The notes: generated by a model not told the origin, from the letters alone. A stretch of 27,883 nucleotides of DNA from Teretinema sp964641135 (GCA_964641135.1 CAZXJV010000034.1:1-27883), one strand, 5' to 3'; shown: positions 16,361-24,263, numbered from the stretch's first letter. Made by a program: numbers and translations.

Positions 16361-17276
16361 CGATGTACTCCTTGTGGTCATTTTTATCCAGTGCCGGGGT
16401 TACCCTGACATTCTTCCAGGCAGTGCATGTCTCCTTCGGAACCTGTGAACGTATACGTTTAAAAAGAGGCATGAGTTCCGAAAAGGGGCTGTTTTGAAGA
16501 TCTCTCAGGATTGAATCAAGCTCGGGTTCAATAATTTCCCGTATTCTTTCCAGGATGTCGGGATCCGGAAGATTAAGACTGTTTACGCAAACACAGCGAT
16601 GCTTGCAGTTTACCGGATAAAAGGGATGTGACCGGCGTCCTTCGGGCATAAACAGTTTTGAAAAAAACTTGTTAATATCTGCATCCATCCAGATACCGTG
16701 AATCATATAGCCCTGACCTGCTTCACCCTTCCAGGTATTCGGAATTGTTTGAAACGGATGTACCAGTGTACGGTCCGGCAGCTCTTCTACCGAAGCGAGG
16801 GGCATCCAGTCGGATTCAAAAAAAAGTCTGCTTGTCCGGTACGCGTGTGTCCGGTTATTGCTGCCTTCCTTGATTATTTCACTGTCAAGCGGATGACAGG
16901 CCAGATCTATACGGGTCAGCAACAGGTAGTACTGTGCTCCGATTTTATGAATACGGTAAAACTGGGGTACATGCAGATTAACCGGATCGAATGCCCAGTG
17001 TGTTCCTGCTACAAGAGAGGGAACCTCTTTCAGTAAAAAAGAAGCCAAGTCCGCAATCATGGATACGTACCCGTCCGGTGGAGTCCGGTTTTCCAGGGGG
17101 TGATGCACAGGCAGGCCGGGTATTTCCAGAGGAGAGGAAAGGGTTAGAAACTGATCCTCATTACGGTTGAAATACAGTTTGTTAACCGGTTGAACATCCG
17201 GCCAGGGAGCGGACAGGATGGTGTTTATCGTGCTGTCGGAAAAACCGAACTCGATTGTGCTTGTTTTCCTGTCCAT
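16350..17276 (-). CDS. Conserved-looking protein of unknown function, upstream of murD
   Basis: This 308-residue soluble protein is not one I recognise. It has no signal peptide or membrane segment. Features include a His-rich stretch near residues 55-60 (PVHHPLENRTPP), a Cys-rich NCKHRCVCVNSLNLPDPD segment near 225-240 and a helical tail ending YIVEF. Codon use and composition look like those of its neighbours. The start at 17276 follows an AT-rich block with TATTAT eight bases before the ATG, so the leader would be about two bases. Its end overlaps the murD start, so it is expressed with murD. This may mean a wall- or division-linked role, but nothing in the sequence shows one. Confidence 0.75.
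   Translation of the reverse strand: MDRKTSTIEFGFSDSTINTILSAPWPDVQPVNKLYFNRNEDQFLTLSSPLEIPGLPVHHPLENRTPPDGYVSMIADLASFLLKEVPSLVAGTHWAFDPVNLHVPQFYRIHKIGAQYYLLLTRIDLACHPLDSEIIKEGSNNRTHAYRTSRLFFESDWMPLASVEELPDRTLVHPFQTIPNTWKGEAGQGYMIHGIWMDADINKFFSKLFMPEGRRSHPFYPVNCKHRCVCVNSLNLPDPDILERIREIIEPELDSILRDLQNSPFSELMPLFKRIRSQVPKETCTAWKNVRVTPALDKNDHKEYIVEF
16368..16373 (-). promoter_or_regulatory. Ribosome binding site supporting a TTG start for murD
   Basis: AAGGAG on the reverse strand, seven bases before TTG (16360-16358) and inside the reading frame that begins at the ATG at 16381. Confidence 0.55.
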
Positions 17277-17290
17277 AGAGTTCTATAATA
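17261..17290. promoter_or_regulatory. Overlapping divergent promoters, fecR-domain gene and murD operon
   Basis: Rightward: TTGTTT (17261-17266), 17 bases, TATAAT (17284-17289), with a start expected about five bases before the ATG at 17301. Leftward: TATTAT (reverse of 17285-17290) lies eight bases before the ATG at 17276. The two -10 boxes occupy the same bases, so the promoters probably compete. Confidence 0.5.
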
Positions 17291-17300
17291 CTATATAACT

Positions 17301-18275
17301 ATGCGAAATAAAAGACTGATTTTTTTTGTCATCCTGACGGCCTCAATGATGCTGGGCGCCCAACAGCGCTTCGCCACGGTAAGTTACGCCGAGGGAAGTT
17401 CCTTGACGGTTATCAGGGACGGTAAAGCCCTGCGCTATAATCCGGACAGGGACGATGTTCTTGGCCTGGCTCTTCTACAGGAAGATCTGATTCAAACCGG
17501 CTCAGGAACCTTCCTGGAAATTCAGCTTCAGACAATTTCAGTACGGGTGCAAATTGCAGAACACACTTCCTTCAGGGTAACTGCTGAACGACAGGAGCAG
17601 CAATCAGCCGGAGAACTGTATTATGGACGTGTCAGGGCAAAGGTTGCCAGGTTATCCGGAAATGAATCCTACCGGGTAAACACTCCATCTCTGGTTGCCG
17701 GGGTACGCGGTACAGATTTCAGTGTAGATGTTATTGCTGTACGTCCCGGAACGCAAACCCCTTCAGCCGAAACCGGGGCTGCTTCTGCAGGAAATGCTTC
17801 TCCGGTATTATATCGTGTTGCTGTTTTTGAAGGAACCGTAGCTGTTCAGCCGGCTGAACAACAGGTGCCCGAGATGACTGTTGTTGTAACCTCAAATCAG
17901 ATGGTTGAACGATTGACAGCGGGCGCTCCGGTACTTTCTGCAGTACGGCTGGATCCGCAAATCTCCGAATTCTGGAATGTTGTAGACCAGCGTGTTAATT
18001 CGGCTGCCGTTGAAGAGACTCCCGTCAGTGTACCACGGCCTGAACCTGTGGCAAGTCTGGAAGCTGCGGCACCACCGGCCATGCGCAACAAAAAACCTGG
18101 TTATGCAGCAGGTGCTGCCTTGATAGGCCTGGGTGCAGTTGCCGGAGGGCTTGGTGTATACAATTCGCAGCTTGATACAGTTTCCTCCGGGACAACCACC
18201 GGCATGTATATCACCGGTGGAACACTCGCCGGCACCGGACTATTAATAATCCTGTTCAATGCGATCATGAACTGA
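17301..18275 (+). CDS. FecR-domain exported protein
   Basis: The 324-residue protein has a signal peptide (residues 1-20, ending LGAQQ) and an extracytoplasmic FecR domain covering about 25-200, with the diagnostic NTPSLVAGVRGTDFSV at 127-142. A Pro/Ala-rich linker runs to about 260. The C-terminus has two hydrophobic, glycine-rich segments (about 268-285 and 303-322) that could anchor it. FecR domains of this stand-alone kind bind or sense at the envelope; there is no FecI sigma gene next to it. It is divergent from the murD operon and shares its promoter region. It has no Shine-Dalgarno site and a leader of five bases or less. Confidence 0.85.
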   Translation: MRNKRLIFFVILTASMMLGAQQRFATVSYAEGSSLTVIRDGKALRYNPDRDDVLGLALLQEDLIQTGSGTFLEIQLQTISVRVQIAEHTSFRVTAERQEQQSAGELYYGRVRAKVARLSGNESYRVNTPSLVAGVRGTDFSVDVIAVRPGTQTPSAETGAASAGNASPVLYRVAVFEGTVAVQPAEQQVPEMTVVVTSNQMVERLTAGAPVLSAVRLDPQISEFWNVVDQRVNSAAVEETPVSVPRPEPVASLEAAAPPAMRNKKPGYAAGAALIGLGAVAGGLGVYNSQLDTVSSGTTTGMYITGGTLAGTGLLIILFNAIMN

Positions 18276-18288
18276 CCGTTATGCTTTG

Positions 18289-18324
18289 CCGGATTATAAC
18301 AAGCTCTTGTTTGTCATAATCCGG
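18289..18324 (+). repeat. Hairpin between convergent genes, overlapping the dapF-like stop
   Basis: CCGGATTAT and ATAATCCGG form the outer stem, and AACAAG/CTTGTT forms an inner stem. It follows the FecR gene by 13 bases and covers the last codons of the dapF-like gene. There is no T tract, so it is a weak terminator candidate. Confidence 0.4.
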
Positions 18325-19192
18325 TAAGTTCACAGTCAAACCTTCCTTCAAACAGATATCCACCGGTACCGATGACAGAAAGATCGCTGGTAGCGCTGTC
18401 CCACGTTACTGCCAGTCTGCGCGAATTATCCCTGTCCTGAATTATGCTTTCATCCGGTTGCGAGGCCGGACGGGTTTTCCCGAACAGAACTACAGATTCC
18501 CGGTCGCTCATTCCTGCTGTATGACAGGCGACAAGAGCAGCAGCGGCGGCTGCACTGACTGCCGAACATAGGCCGTACGGAGCAGAAACAGTAATGGTAT
18601 CCCTGGTAATCGGCCGTGCAATGACTGCAAGAACGGAACGGTCCGGAAAAGCCCTGCGCACTAGTGTAGTAAAATCCCTGCTTTCCAAAATCCCAAGCCC
18701 CTGTGGATGGGCAACAACAACATCTTCATTAATATGAAGGGCTGTATAATTGGTGCGCACCCCGTCCCGTTCAAGGGTTTCAGTCAGATTTGTTGAGTCA
18801 GCAGTTACCAAAGCACCGGACAGCAACGAAAAAGGGGAGCCAACTGATAGACGGAACTCATGGGCACCTAGAACATCGATATTCAGTTCTTCTCGGGCAG
18901 TCTTGAACAGTATTCGCTTATGTGATGAACGGCCGGTATCAAAGGAAAAGCGGGCTGCACACAGCAGTGCATCGGCTGCCCTGTGTTGCGGGATACCGCG
19001 TTTATCGAATATACGTATTGTGTTATCAGGTGAAAGAAAAATAACTCCGGTCGCTCCGATTCCATACCGTCTGTCACACAGCAGTCGGGAGGTGATGTCA
19101 TGAGCAGAAGCATCCAGTTCGGGGACTGCCGAAGTATCGATCAGGATAAAGCCGTTCCCGGCTATCTGCAGTTTAAAAAAAGGTATGGTCAT
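18314..19192 (-). CDS. DapF-fold protein lacking both catalytic cysteines
   Basis: The 292-residue protein aligns along its length with diaminopimelate epimerase: FKLQIAGNGFILID for FSKMHGLGNDFMVVD, CDRRYGIGATGV for ADRHLGVGFDQL, and IRIFDKRG for YRIFNADG. The two active-site cysteines (Cys73 and Cys217 in E. coli) fall on Ala72 and Ser213 in an ungapped local alignment by eye. The substrate-site NPH becomes NED and the ERGAGET loop becomes APYGLCS. It therefore probably cannot epimerise LL-diaminopimelate by the usual two-base mechanism. It may be a structural or regulatory homologue, or an enzyme with another substrate. The start at 19192 overlaps the ddl stop (ATGA). It is the last gene of murE-ddl-dapF-like. 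Confidence 0.8.
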   Translation of the reverse strand: MTIPFFKLQIAGNGFILIDTSAVPELDASAHDITSRLLCDRRYGIGATGVIFLSPDNTIRIFDKRGIPQHRAADALLCAARFSFDTGRSSHKRILFKTAREELNIDVLGAHEFRLSVGSPFSLLSGALVTADSTNLTETLERDGVRTNYTALHINEDVVVAHPQGLGILESRDFTTLVRRAFPDRSVLAVIARPITRDTITVSAPYGLCSAVSAAAAAALVACHTAGMSDRESVVLFGKTRPASQPDESIIQDRDNSRRLAVTWDSATSDLSVIGTGGYLFEGRFDCELTGL

Positions 19193-20295
19193 TGGCGGCT
19201 CGTGCACAGATTTCTGCGTGAGGTAAATCGGGCCTGGGCCAGCGAAACAAGCTTCATGATCAGCTCCGGATAGGGCAGCCCCGAGGCCTCGCACATTTTG
19301 GGAAACATCGAGATGGAAGTAAATCCGGGTATGGTGTTTATCTCGTTGAGATAGAGCTTCCCGGTGCGCTTGTCAATAAAGAAGTCAACACGGGACAATC
19401 CCGAAAGGTCAAGTGCCTGGTACGCCTTTACCGCCAGCTGACGGACACGGCGGGTGGTTTCTTCATCCAGATCCGCAGGGATATGCAGGGCAGCACCGTC
19501 CGGGTCGGTATATTTTGCGTCATAATCGTAGAACTCATGACTGGGAACAATTTCGCCGGGCGTGTAGGCAACCGGTGACTCATTACCGGTCACAGAGCAT
19601 TCTATCTCACGGGCCGGGATGAAGGGTTCAATGATAATCTTGTCATCCCATAAAAAGGCTTCACCGGCCTTTTTTTCCAGTTCTTCGCGGCAGGAGGCGC
19701 GAGCGGCTCCCACAGAACTTCCGGCACAGGAGGGTTTAACAAACAGAGGCCAGCCAAGGTCTTTTTCCGCCCTCAGAATAATTTCGCGCCGGGCGCTCTC
19801 ATTGGTCCATTCAGCAAGTTTGATTGCAATAAAAGGCACAACCGGAATTCCCAGAGCCTGCCAGATTATCTTGGTTTTTTCCTTGTCCATGGCAAGGGCG
19901 CTTGCCATGACGCCGCCACCCACATAGGGAAGCTCCGCCATTTCAAGCAAACCCTGGATAGTGCCATCCTCGCCGTAGGTGCCGTGCAGGACCGGAAAAA
20001 CCGCGTCCACATTCACAGGGCGACCCCCGACAACAAAGGCGCCTTCACAGCCGCCACCGGGTACCACAGACACCAGGGCTTCAGGATCCATGCTGACCGG
20101 AAGTACCGCCCCCGGGTTCTTCTTTACATGCTCAAGCACAGAATCGTCCTGTAAAAACCAGCGTCCGTCCCGGGCTATGCCGATGAGGGTCAGTGCATGC
20201 CGGGAAAGATCGATTGTCCGGGCTATGGAAGTGGCAGAAACCAGGGAGACTTCATGTTCGCCGGATTTTCCTCCGTAGATGATTGCAATATTCAT
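19189..20295 (-). CDS. ddl: D-alanine-D-alanine ligase
   Basis: Ddl joins two D-alanines with ATP for the end of the peptidoglycan stem peptide. The 368-residue ATP-grasp protein has IYGGKSGEHEVSLVSA at the N-terminus, HGTYGEDGTIQG, VKPSCAGSSVG, and the metal-binding NEINTIPGFTSISMFPKM. The FYDYDAKY loop has tyrosine at the position that separates D-Ala-D-Ala from D-Ala-D-lactate ligases, so vancomycin-type D-lactate specificity is not expected. The start overlaps the murE stop (ATGA) and has AAGGA six bases upstream. The stop overlaps the dapF-like start. Confidence 0.96.
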   Translation of the reverse strand: MNIAIIYGGKSGEHEVSLVSATSIARTIDLSRHALTLIGIARDGRWFLQDDSVLEHVKKNPGAVLPVSMDPEALVSVVPGGGCEGAFVVGGRPVNVDAVFPVLHGTYGEDGTIQGLLEMAELPYVGGGVMASALAMDKEKTKIIWQALGIPVVPFIAIKLAEWTNESARREIILRAEKDLGWPLFVKPSCAGSSVGAARASCREELEKKAGEAFLWDDKIIIEPFIPAREIECSVTGNESPVAYTPGEIVPSHEFYDYDAKYTDPDGAALHIPADLDEETTRRVRQLAVKAYQALDLSGLSRVDFFIDKRTGKLYLNEINTIPGFTSISMFPKMCEASGLPYPELIMKLVSLAQARFTSRRNLCTSRQ

Positions 20296-21941
20296 GCTTT
20301 ATCCTTCCAGCCCGCTTCGGCAAGCAGGGTGCGGGCTGTTTCTATTTCGTCATAAGGAACCGTACGGTCCCGGTAGATTATTGAATTTTCGTGTCCCTTT
20401 CCCAGCAGTAAAACCAGATCGCCCGGAGCGGCCAGGCTGAAAGCTTTACGGATGGCTGCGGGCCGGTCGGGAATGATAAAGAGGTCGATTCCTTCTGTTT
20501 TCCCTGTACAGCCGGCAGCTATCATGCGCAGCAGGGTTTCCGGGTCTTCGCCGCGGGGATCTTCATCGCTAAGGATAACAATATCAGAATACCCGCTTGC
20601 TATACGCCCCTGTTCAGGCCGCTTTACCAGGTCGCGTTCCCCGCCCGAGCCGAACAGGCTGATGATCCTGCCGGTAACGCGCCTGCGAAGCGACGGAAAA
20701 ACTGCCAGGAAGGATGATGGGGTATGGGCATAGTCGACCAGGACCTCAAAGGGCTGCCCCTGATTGACCGGCGTCATGCGTCCTTTTACCGGCTTGAGGG
20801 CCGGTAAAAGGCCGGTCAGCTCTGCGATGCTGTCGCCGGTTAGACGGCTCACCACCTGCAGGGCAGCAAGGGTATTGTATACATTAAATGCTCCGGGAAG
20901 ATTGATCCGTGCTTCGTGGCAGGTTCCCCCGGTTCTGCAGAACTGTTCGCGAAAGCTTTCATCAGGGGCAGGCGGTATAACCGGGGCAGGACAGGAGGTG
21001 TCAGAACCGCATTCAAAGATCAAAAAGGAGGCGCCTTCGGCATCGCTGGTAATTGCTGCCGCCTGTAAACCGCCTTTTTCAAGCGGTATATCAGCCCGGG
21101 CAGAAAATCCGTATACCGGCTGGGCTGTAGCGGATCGAAAATATGCCGCTGCCGGATCCTCTTCATTGACAACACCGAAGCTCGGTACCTTTACTCCGTC
21201 CTTGCGGTGGTCATGGCTGTCCAGTGCACGGAAGAGATTTGCCTTGTCATGGCGGTATTGTTCCAGGGTACCGTGAAATTCCAGATGTTCCTGGGTAACA
21301 TTCATAAAAACGCCGACATCGAACAGTACGTCTGCAAGACGGGCCGTCCGGGGGGAAAGACCGTGAGAGCTTGATTCCACCACTGCCCAGGAGAGGCCGT
21401 TATCGCGCATTGCCGCAAGTTTTTCCTGTACGGTCGTGGCTTCAGGAGTGGTTTGATGCTCCGGGTTTGGCAGGGCCTCATCGGCAAGGCAGTAGTCTAC
21501 CGTCGAAATAAAGCCTGCCCGCCTTCCGCTCAGGCGCAGGAGCTGCCAGATCAGCGACACTGTGGTGCTTTTACCCTCTGTACCGGTAACCCCGATGATA
21601 ACCATATCCCGGGAAGGGTAGTCGTAAAAGGCGGCAGCAGCCGGCGACATCGCCGGGCGGGGGTCTGCAACACGAAGCAGAACAGCGCCGCAGTGTTTTG
21701 ACTGCTCTATTACCGCAGGGGGCAGGGTTTCGGCGCAGTGAATAACAGCGCGGGCCCCTCGTTCCAGGGCCTCAGGAATAAAGCGGGCACCGTCGGCATG
21801 AAGGCCGGGAAGGGCAAAAAAAAGATCGCCTGAAGCAACCTGGCGGGAGTCGTATTTCAGTCCGGAAATAACCGGGTCGCCTGCACCGGAAGTTTCAAGA
21901 ACGGTGATTGTGTTAATGATGTTGGACAGATTTTTACTCAT
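20292..21941 (-). CDS. murE: UDP-MurNAc-L-Ala-D-Glu ligase adding the third residue (MurE)
   Basis: MurE adds the diamino acid at position 3 of the stem peptide. The 549-residue protein is somewhat longer than most MurE. It has the ATP loop VTGTEGKSTT, VVESSSHGL, the HDKANLF lysine expected to be carbamylated, VDYAHTPSS and GSGGERDLVKRP. The motif that selects the amino acid reads SDEDPRGEDP (EDPR at residues 460-463), where meso-diaminopimelate enzymes have DNPR and many lysine enzymes DNPA. So the added residue could be ornithine, lysine or diaminopimelate; ornithine is known in walls of several spirochaetes. It is the first gene of murE-ddl-dapF-like, with a promoter leaving a leader of about four bases. 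Confidence 0.94.
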   Translation of the reverse strand: MSKNLSNIINTITVLETSGAGDPVISGLKYDSRQVASGDLFFALPGLHADGARFIPEALERGARAVIHCAETLPPAVIEQSKHCGAVLLRVADPRPAMSPAAAAFYDYPSRDMVIIGVTGTEGKSTTVSLIWQLLRLSGRRAGFISTVDYCLADEALPNPEHQTTPEATTVQEKLAAMRDNGLSWAVVESSSHGLSPRTARLADVLFDVGVFMNVTQEHLEFHGTLEQYRHDKANLFRALDSHDHRKDGVKVPSFGVVNEEDPAAAYFRSATAQPVYGFSARADIPLEKGGLQAAAITSDAEGASFLIFECGSDTSCPAPVIPPAPDESFREQFCRTGGTCHEARINLPGAFNVYNTLAALQVVSRLTGDSIAELTGLLPALKPVKGRMTPVNQGQPFEVLVDYAHTPSSFLAVFPSLRRRVTGRIISLFGSGGERDLVKRPEQGRIASGYSDIVILSDEDPRGEDPETLLRMIAAGCTGKTEGIDLFIIPDRPAAIRKAFSLAAPGDLVLLLGKGHENSIIYRDRTVPYDEIETARTLLAEAGWKDKA

Positions 21942-21951
21942 GCTGAAGGTA

Positions 21952-21981
21952 ATACTATCAGGTCGGCCCTTGCGTTGGCAA
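21952..21981 (-). promoter_or_regulatory. murE: Putative murE operon promoter
   Basis: On the reverse strand TTGCCA (21976-21981), an 18-base spacer and TAGTAT (21952-21957). The start is expected about four bases before the murE ATG. Its -35 box abuts that of the divergent queD promoter. Confidence 0.5.
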
Positions 21982-21999
21982 CACCCGCGAGGGTATTAT
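21970..21999 (+). promoter_or_regulatory. queD: Putative queD promoter (leaderless)
   Basis: TTGCGT (21970-21975), an 18-base spacer and TATTAT (21994-21999). Exactly six bases separate the -10 box from the queD ATG, so the predicted start falls on the A of the ATG. Confidence 0.5.
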
Positions 22000-22005
22000 G
22001 AGCCC

Positions 22006-22386
22006 ATGTACGAAATTCGTGTTGAGGCCGATTTTGCGGCCGCTCATTTTTTGACCGATTATCACGGCAAGTGTGAACGTCTGCACGGGCACAATTACCG
22101 CGTTCTGGCCCATGCACGGGGCGGCGAACTGGATGGCGGCGGCATGCTTCTTGACTTCGGGGTGCTGAAAAAGGCATTGCGCGAGGTTTGCGGGCGTCTT
22201 GATCACAGCAATCTCAATGATATTGCAGAATTTGAGGGAAACCCCAGCGCCGAGCGCATCGCCCGCTGGATATTTCAGGCGGTTAAAGCACAGCTTCCGG
22301 ACTGTCCTCTTTCTGCTATAGACGTCTACGAAACTCCCACCAGCCGGGCCCGCTACCTGCCGGACTTACCGGCGGCGATGAGCTGA
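22006..22386 (+). CDS. queD: 6-carboxy-5,6,7,8-tetrahydropterin synthase
   Basis: QueD acts early in queuosine (7-deazaguanine tRNA modification) synthesis, converting dihydroneopterin triphosphate to carboxytetrahydropterin. The 126-residue protein has the zinc ligands His14, His27 and His29 (LHGHNY), the catalytic Cys23 in GKCERLHGH, His67 in LDHSNLN and Glu109 in VYETPTSRARY. The QueD-type CxxxHGHNY arrangement favours QueD over mammalian PTPS. The start at 22006 gives the normal MYEIRVEADFAAAH beginning and sits exactly six bases after a TATTAT. It is divergent from murE. No other queuosine gene is in the window. Confidence 0.9.
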   Translation: MYEIRVEADFAAAHFLTDYHGKCERLHGHNYRVLAHARGGELDGGGMLLDFGVLKKALREVCGRLDHSNLNDIAEFEGNPSAERIARWIFQAVKAQLPDCPLSAIDVYETPTSRARYLPDLPAAMS

Positions 22387-22430
22387 CCGGCAGCGACGAG
22401 CTAACCGGCCGCGGCCTCCTGACCGCCCGC
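22359..22430 (+). repeat. Degenerate 18-bp tandem repeat across the queD stop
   Basis: Four head-to-tail 18-base units start at 22359, 22377, 22395 and 22413, with a core close to GAGCTNACCGGCNGC. The queD stop lies in the second unit. In another frame the units encode a hexapeptide repeat (DELTGS, DELTGR), but no gene uses it. Confidence 0.5.
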
Positions 22431-22483
22431 AGCACCTGTGTACCGCAAGCAAAGACCGGCGGCCAGTTCGGGTGATATCCCGC

Positions 22484-23248
22484 TTACAATCGCACCGGGA
22501 TTCCCGAAGCGGCAAGGGCGTTCTTGATTGACCCCACTGTGTATTCTCCGGAATGAACCATCGAGGCGATAAGGGCTGCATCGGCCCGTCCTTCGTCAAG
22601 CACACGGGCCATGTGCTCCGGGGTTCCGGCACCGCCTGAGGCGACCACCGGGATCGTGACATGGTCGGCGATCATGCGGGTCAGGGTCAGCTCATAGCCT
22701 GCGCGGGTGCCGTCGGCGTCGATGGAGTTAAGAACAATTTCTCCGGCACCGAGTTTTTCGGCACGCTTGGCCCACTCAAGGGCATCAAGTTCGGTCTCGA
22801 CACGGCCGCCGTTAATAAAGACCCGGTAGCCCGAGGGCATAGCCTCGTCGCGGGCGGCGTCCATACCAAGCACAATGCACTGGTTGCCGAAAATGGCCGC
22901 CCCGGCGGTAATCAGCTCGGGGTTGCGGACTGCCGGGGAGTTCAGGCTGACTTTTTCGGCTCCGGCCAGAATTGTTGAGCGGATGTCCTCTACTGTGGAG
23001 ATACCTCCGCCGACGCAGAAAGGAATGAAAATGGTTTCGGCAACGCGGCGGATAAGGTCCAGGGTGGGCCCGCGGTCACGGGCTGAAGCCATAATGTCGT
23101 AAAATACCAGCTCGTCTACGCCCTGCCGGTAGTATTCGGCAGCCATCTCCACCGGATCGCCGATGTCCACATTATTTAGAAACTTTACGCCCTTGGTAGT
23201 GCGGCCGTCTTTAACATCAAGACAGACAATTACGCGTTTTTTAAGCAT
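22484..23248 (-). CDS. hisF: Imidazole glycerol phosphate synthase, cyclase subunit
   Basis: HisF uses ammonia from HisH to close the imidazole ring in histidine synthesis, yielding IGP and AICAR. The 254-residue TIM barrel has Asp11 in VIVCLDVKDGR and Asp130 in VLGMDAARD, the two catalytic acids, plus FCVGGGIST and VVASGGAGTPEH phosphate sites. The start at 23248 gives the canonical MLKKRVIVCLDV and has GGAG six bases upstream; a longer reading lies inside hisH. It overlaps hisH by eight bases, so the two subunits are made together. No other histidine genes are nearby. Confidence 0.97.
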   Translation of the reverse strand: MLKKRVIVCLDVKDGRTTKGVKFLNNVDIGDPVEMAAEYYRQGVDELVFYDIMASARDRGPTLDLIRRVAETIFIPFCVGGGISTVEDIRSTILAGAEKVSLNSPAVRNPELITAGAAIFGNQCIVLGMDAARDEAMPSGYRVFINGGRVETELDALEWAKRAEKLGAGEIVLNSIDADGTRAGYELTLTRMIADHVTIPVVASGGAGTPEHMARVLDEGRADAALIASMVHSGEYTVGSIKNALAASGIPVRL

Positions 23249-23867
23249 CGGCAGCTCCACAGCAGAAGGCGGCCAGCATGGCAAGACCGTCGGAAGCGGA
23301 TTTTTCAGGATGGAACTGCAGTGCCTGCACGTTTCCCGAACGGATGGCAGCCGGAACTGCAAAGCCGTAATCGGCCACAGCGGTTACGATCGAAGGATCG
23401 GCCGGCTCAATGTAATAAGAGTGTACAAAGTAGGCATGGGCCCCGTCTTTAAGATCACGGAATAGCGCAGAACCGCCGTTGGTAAACGTAAGCTCGTTCC
23501 AGCCCATGTGGGGCACCTTAAGGCCGCGCGCAGCGAAATCTGCCGGAAAACGGCGGATGCTTCCGCCGACTATACCCAGACAGTCCACATCGCCTTCTTC
23601 TGAATGTTCAAAAATAATCTGCGAACCCAGGCACACACCCAAAAGCGGTTTTCCCGCCCTGGCCCAGCTGCGCAAAAAGGAGTCAAAACCGGTTTTGGCC
23701 AGTTCCTTCATGGCATAGGCTGCTTCTCCGACGCCGGGAAAGATTAGCCGGTCGGCCCCTTCCAGGTCGGCCGGGTTTTTGGAGATGCGGTATTCGGCGC
23801 CGAGATGCCGCAGTGCCAGCTCCACGCTGCGGATGTTGCCCGCGTTGTAATCCACTATTCCTGTCAT
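23241..23867 (-). CDS. hisH: Imidazole glycerol phosphate synthase, glutamine amidotransferase subunit
   Basis: HisH releases ammonia from glutamine and channels it to HisF. The 208-residue class I amidotransferase has the triad Cys79 in GVCLGSQ with His186 and Glu188 in QFHPEKS. The N-terminal IVDYNAGNIRSVE and LIFPGVGEAAYAM are typical of HisH. It is the first gene of hisH-hisF. A TTGACC-17-TAGTAT promoter lies exactly six bases before the ATG and there is no room for a Shine-Dalgarno site, so the mRNA is probably leaderless. Confidence 0.97.
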   Translation of the reverse strand: MTGIVDYNAGNIRSVELALRHLGAEYRISKNPADLEGADRLIFPGVGEAAYAMKELAKTGFDSFLRSWARAGKPLLGVCLGSQIIFEHSEEGDVDCLGIVGGSIRRFPADFAARGLKVPHMGWNELTFTNGGSALFRDLKDGAHAYFVHSYYIEPADPSIVTAVADYGFAVPAAIRSGNVQALQFHPEKSASDGLAMLAAFCCGAADA

Positions 23868-23873
23868 TGTCCC

Positions 23874-23902
23874 ATACTAGCCCGCGGGTAAAAGTCGGTC
23901 AA
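23874..23902 (-). promoter_or_regulatory. hisH-hisF promoter (leaderless)
   Basis: On the reverse strand TTGACC (23897-23902), a 17-base spacer and TAGTAT (23874-23879). Six bases, GGGACA, separate it from the hisH ATG, so the predicted +1 is the A of the start codon. This is one of the best promoter matches in the window. Confidence 0.65.
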
Positions 23903-23936
23903 GCGCGTACGGTTTCCGGCCGATAATCTATATGCC

Positions 23937-24149
23937 ATGACACCGGACCGTCTCTTGTCAGTATTACTCCGTGTTCTCACCTCGCGCGAGGTCATCATTG
24001 TGACCATCGTGATTGCCCTGTATGTAAACCTGGTTATGTATGTTGTGTATTATCGCAAACGTCCCGTGTCACCGAAACCCCGCCGGCGCCGTGAAAAACC
24101 TGCCGCTGCCCCGGCCAAAGAGGAAGCCGAGGTTGAGGACGAGGAATAA
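23937..24149 (+). CDS. Small single-pass membrane protein with charged tail
   Basis: This is a 70-residue protein with one hydrophobic segment at about 19-40 (VIIVTIVIALYVNLVMYVVYY), a strongly basic stretch RKRPVSPKPRRRREK, then an Ala/Pro and acidic tail ending EAEVEDEE. The basic residues after the helix suggest a cytoplasmic C-terminus. TAATCT or GATAAT lies just before the ATG, leaving a leader of three bases or less. It is divergent from hisH. I do not recognise the family. Confidence 0.65.
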   Translation: MTPDRLLSVLLRVLTSREVIIVTIVIALYVNLVMYVVYYRKRPVSPKPRRRREKPAAAPAKEEAEVEDEE

Positions 24150-24165
24150 TTTTTATAAAGTAGAG

Positions 24166-24198
24166 GCTCTTTCAAAACTCGGGGAGTTTTGAAAGAGC
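24166..24198. repeat. Perfect hairpin 1 of a three-hairpin cluster
   Basis: GCTCTTTCAAAACTC and its exact reverse complement form a 15-bp stem with a GGG loop. A near-identical copy lies at 26040-26076 on the other side of recQ. No T tract follows. Confidence 0.9.
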
Positions 24199-24214
24199 TA
24201 CCATAGATGTAGGT

Positions 24215-24263
24215 GGAGAATTTTGACAAGTTGTTGCTTTACAAAGACTTGTCAAAATTCTCC
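24215..24263. repeat. Perfect hairpin 2 of a three-hairpin cluster
   Basis: GGAGAATTTTGACAAGT and its exact reverse complement form a 17-bp stem. The 15-base loop contains a small CTTT/AAAG pairing. Confidence 0.9.

Noticed and set aside
22866..23248. HisH-HisF pair as a sugar-modification (WbuY/WbuZ-like) amidotransferase
   Set aside because: Both catalytic acids and the phosphate-site motifs match ordinary HisF, and there are no surface-sugar genes nearby.
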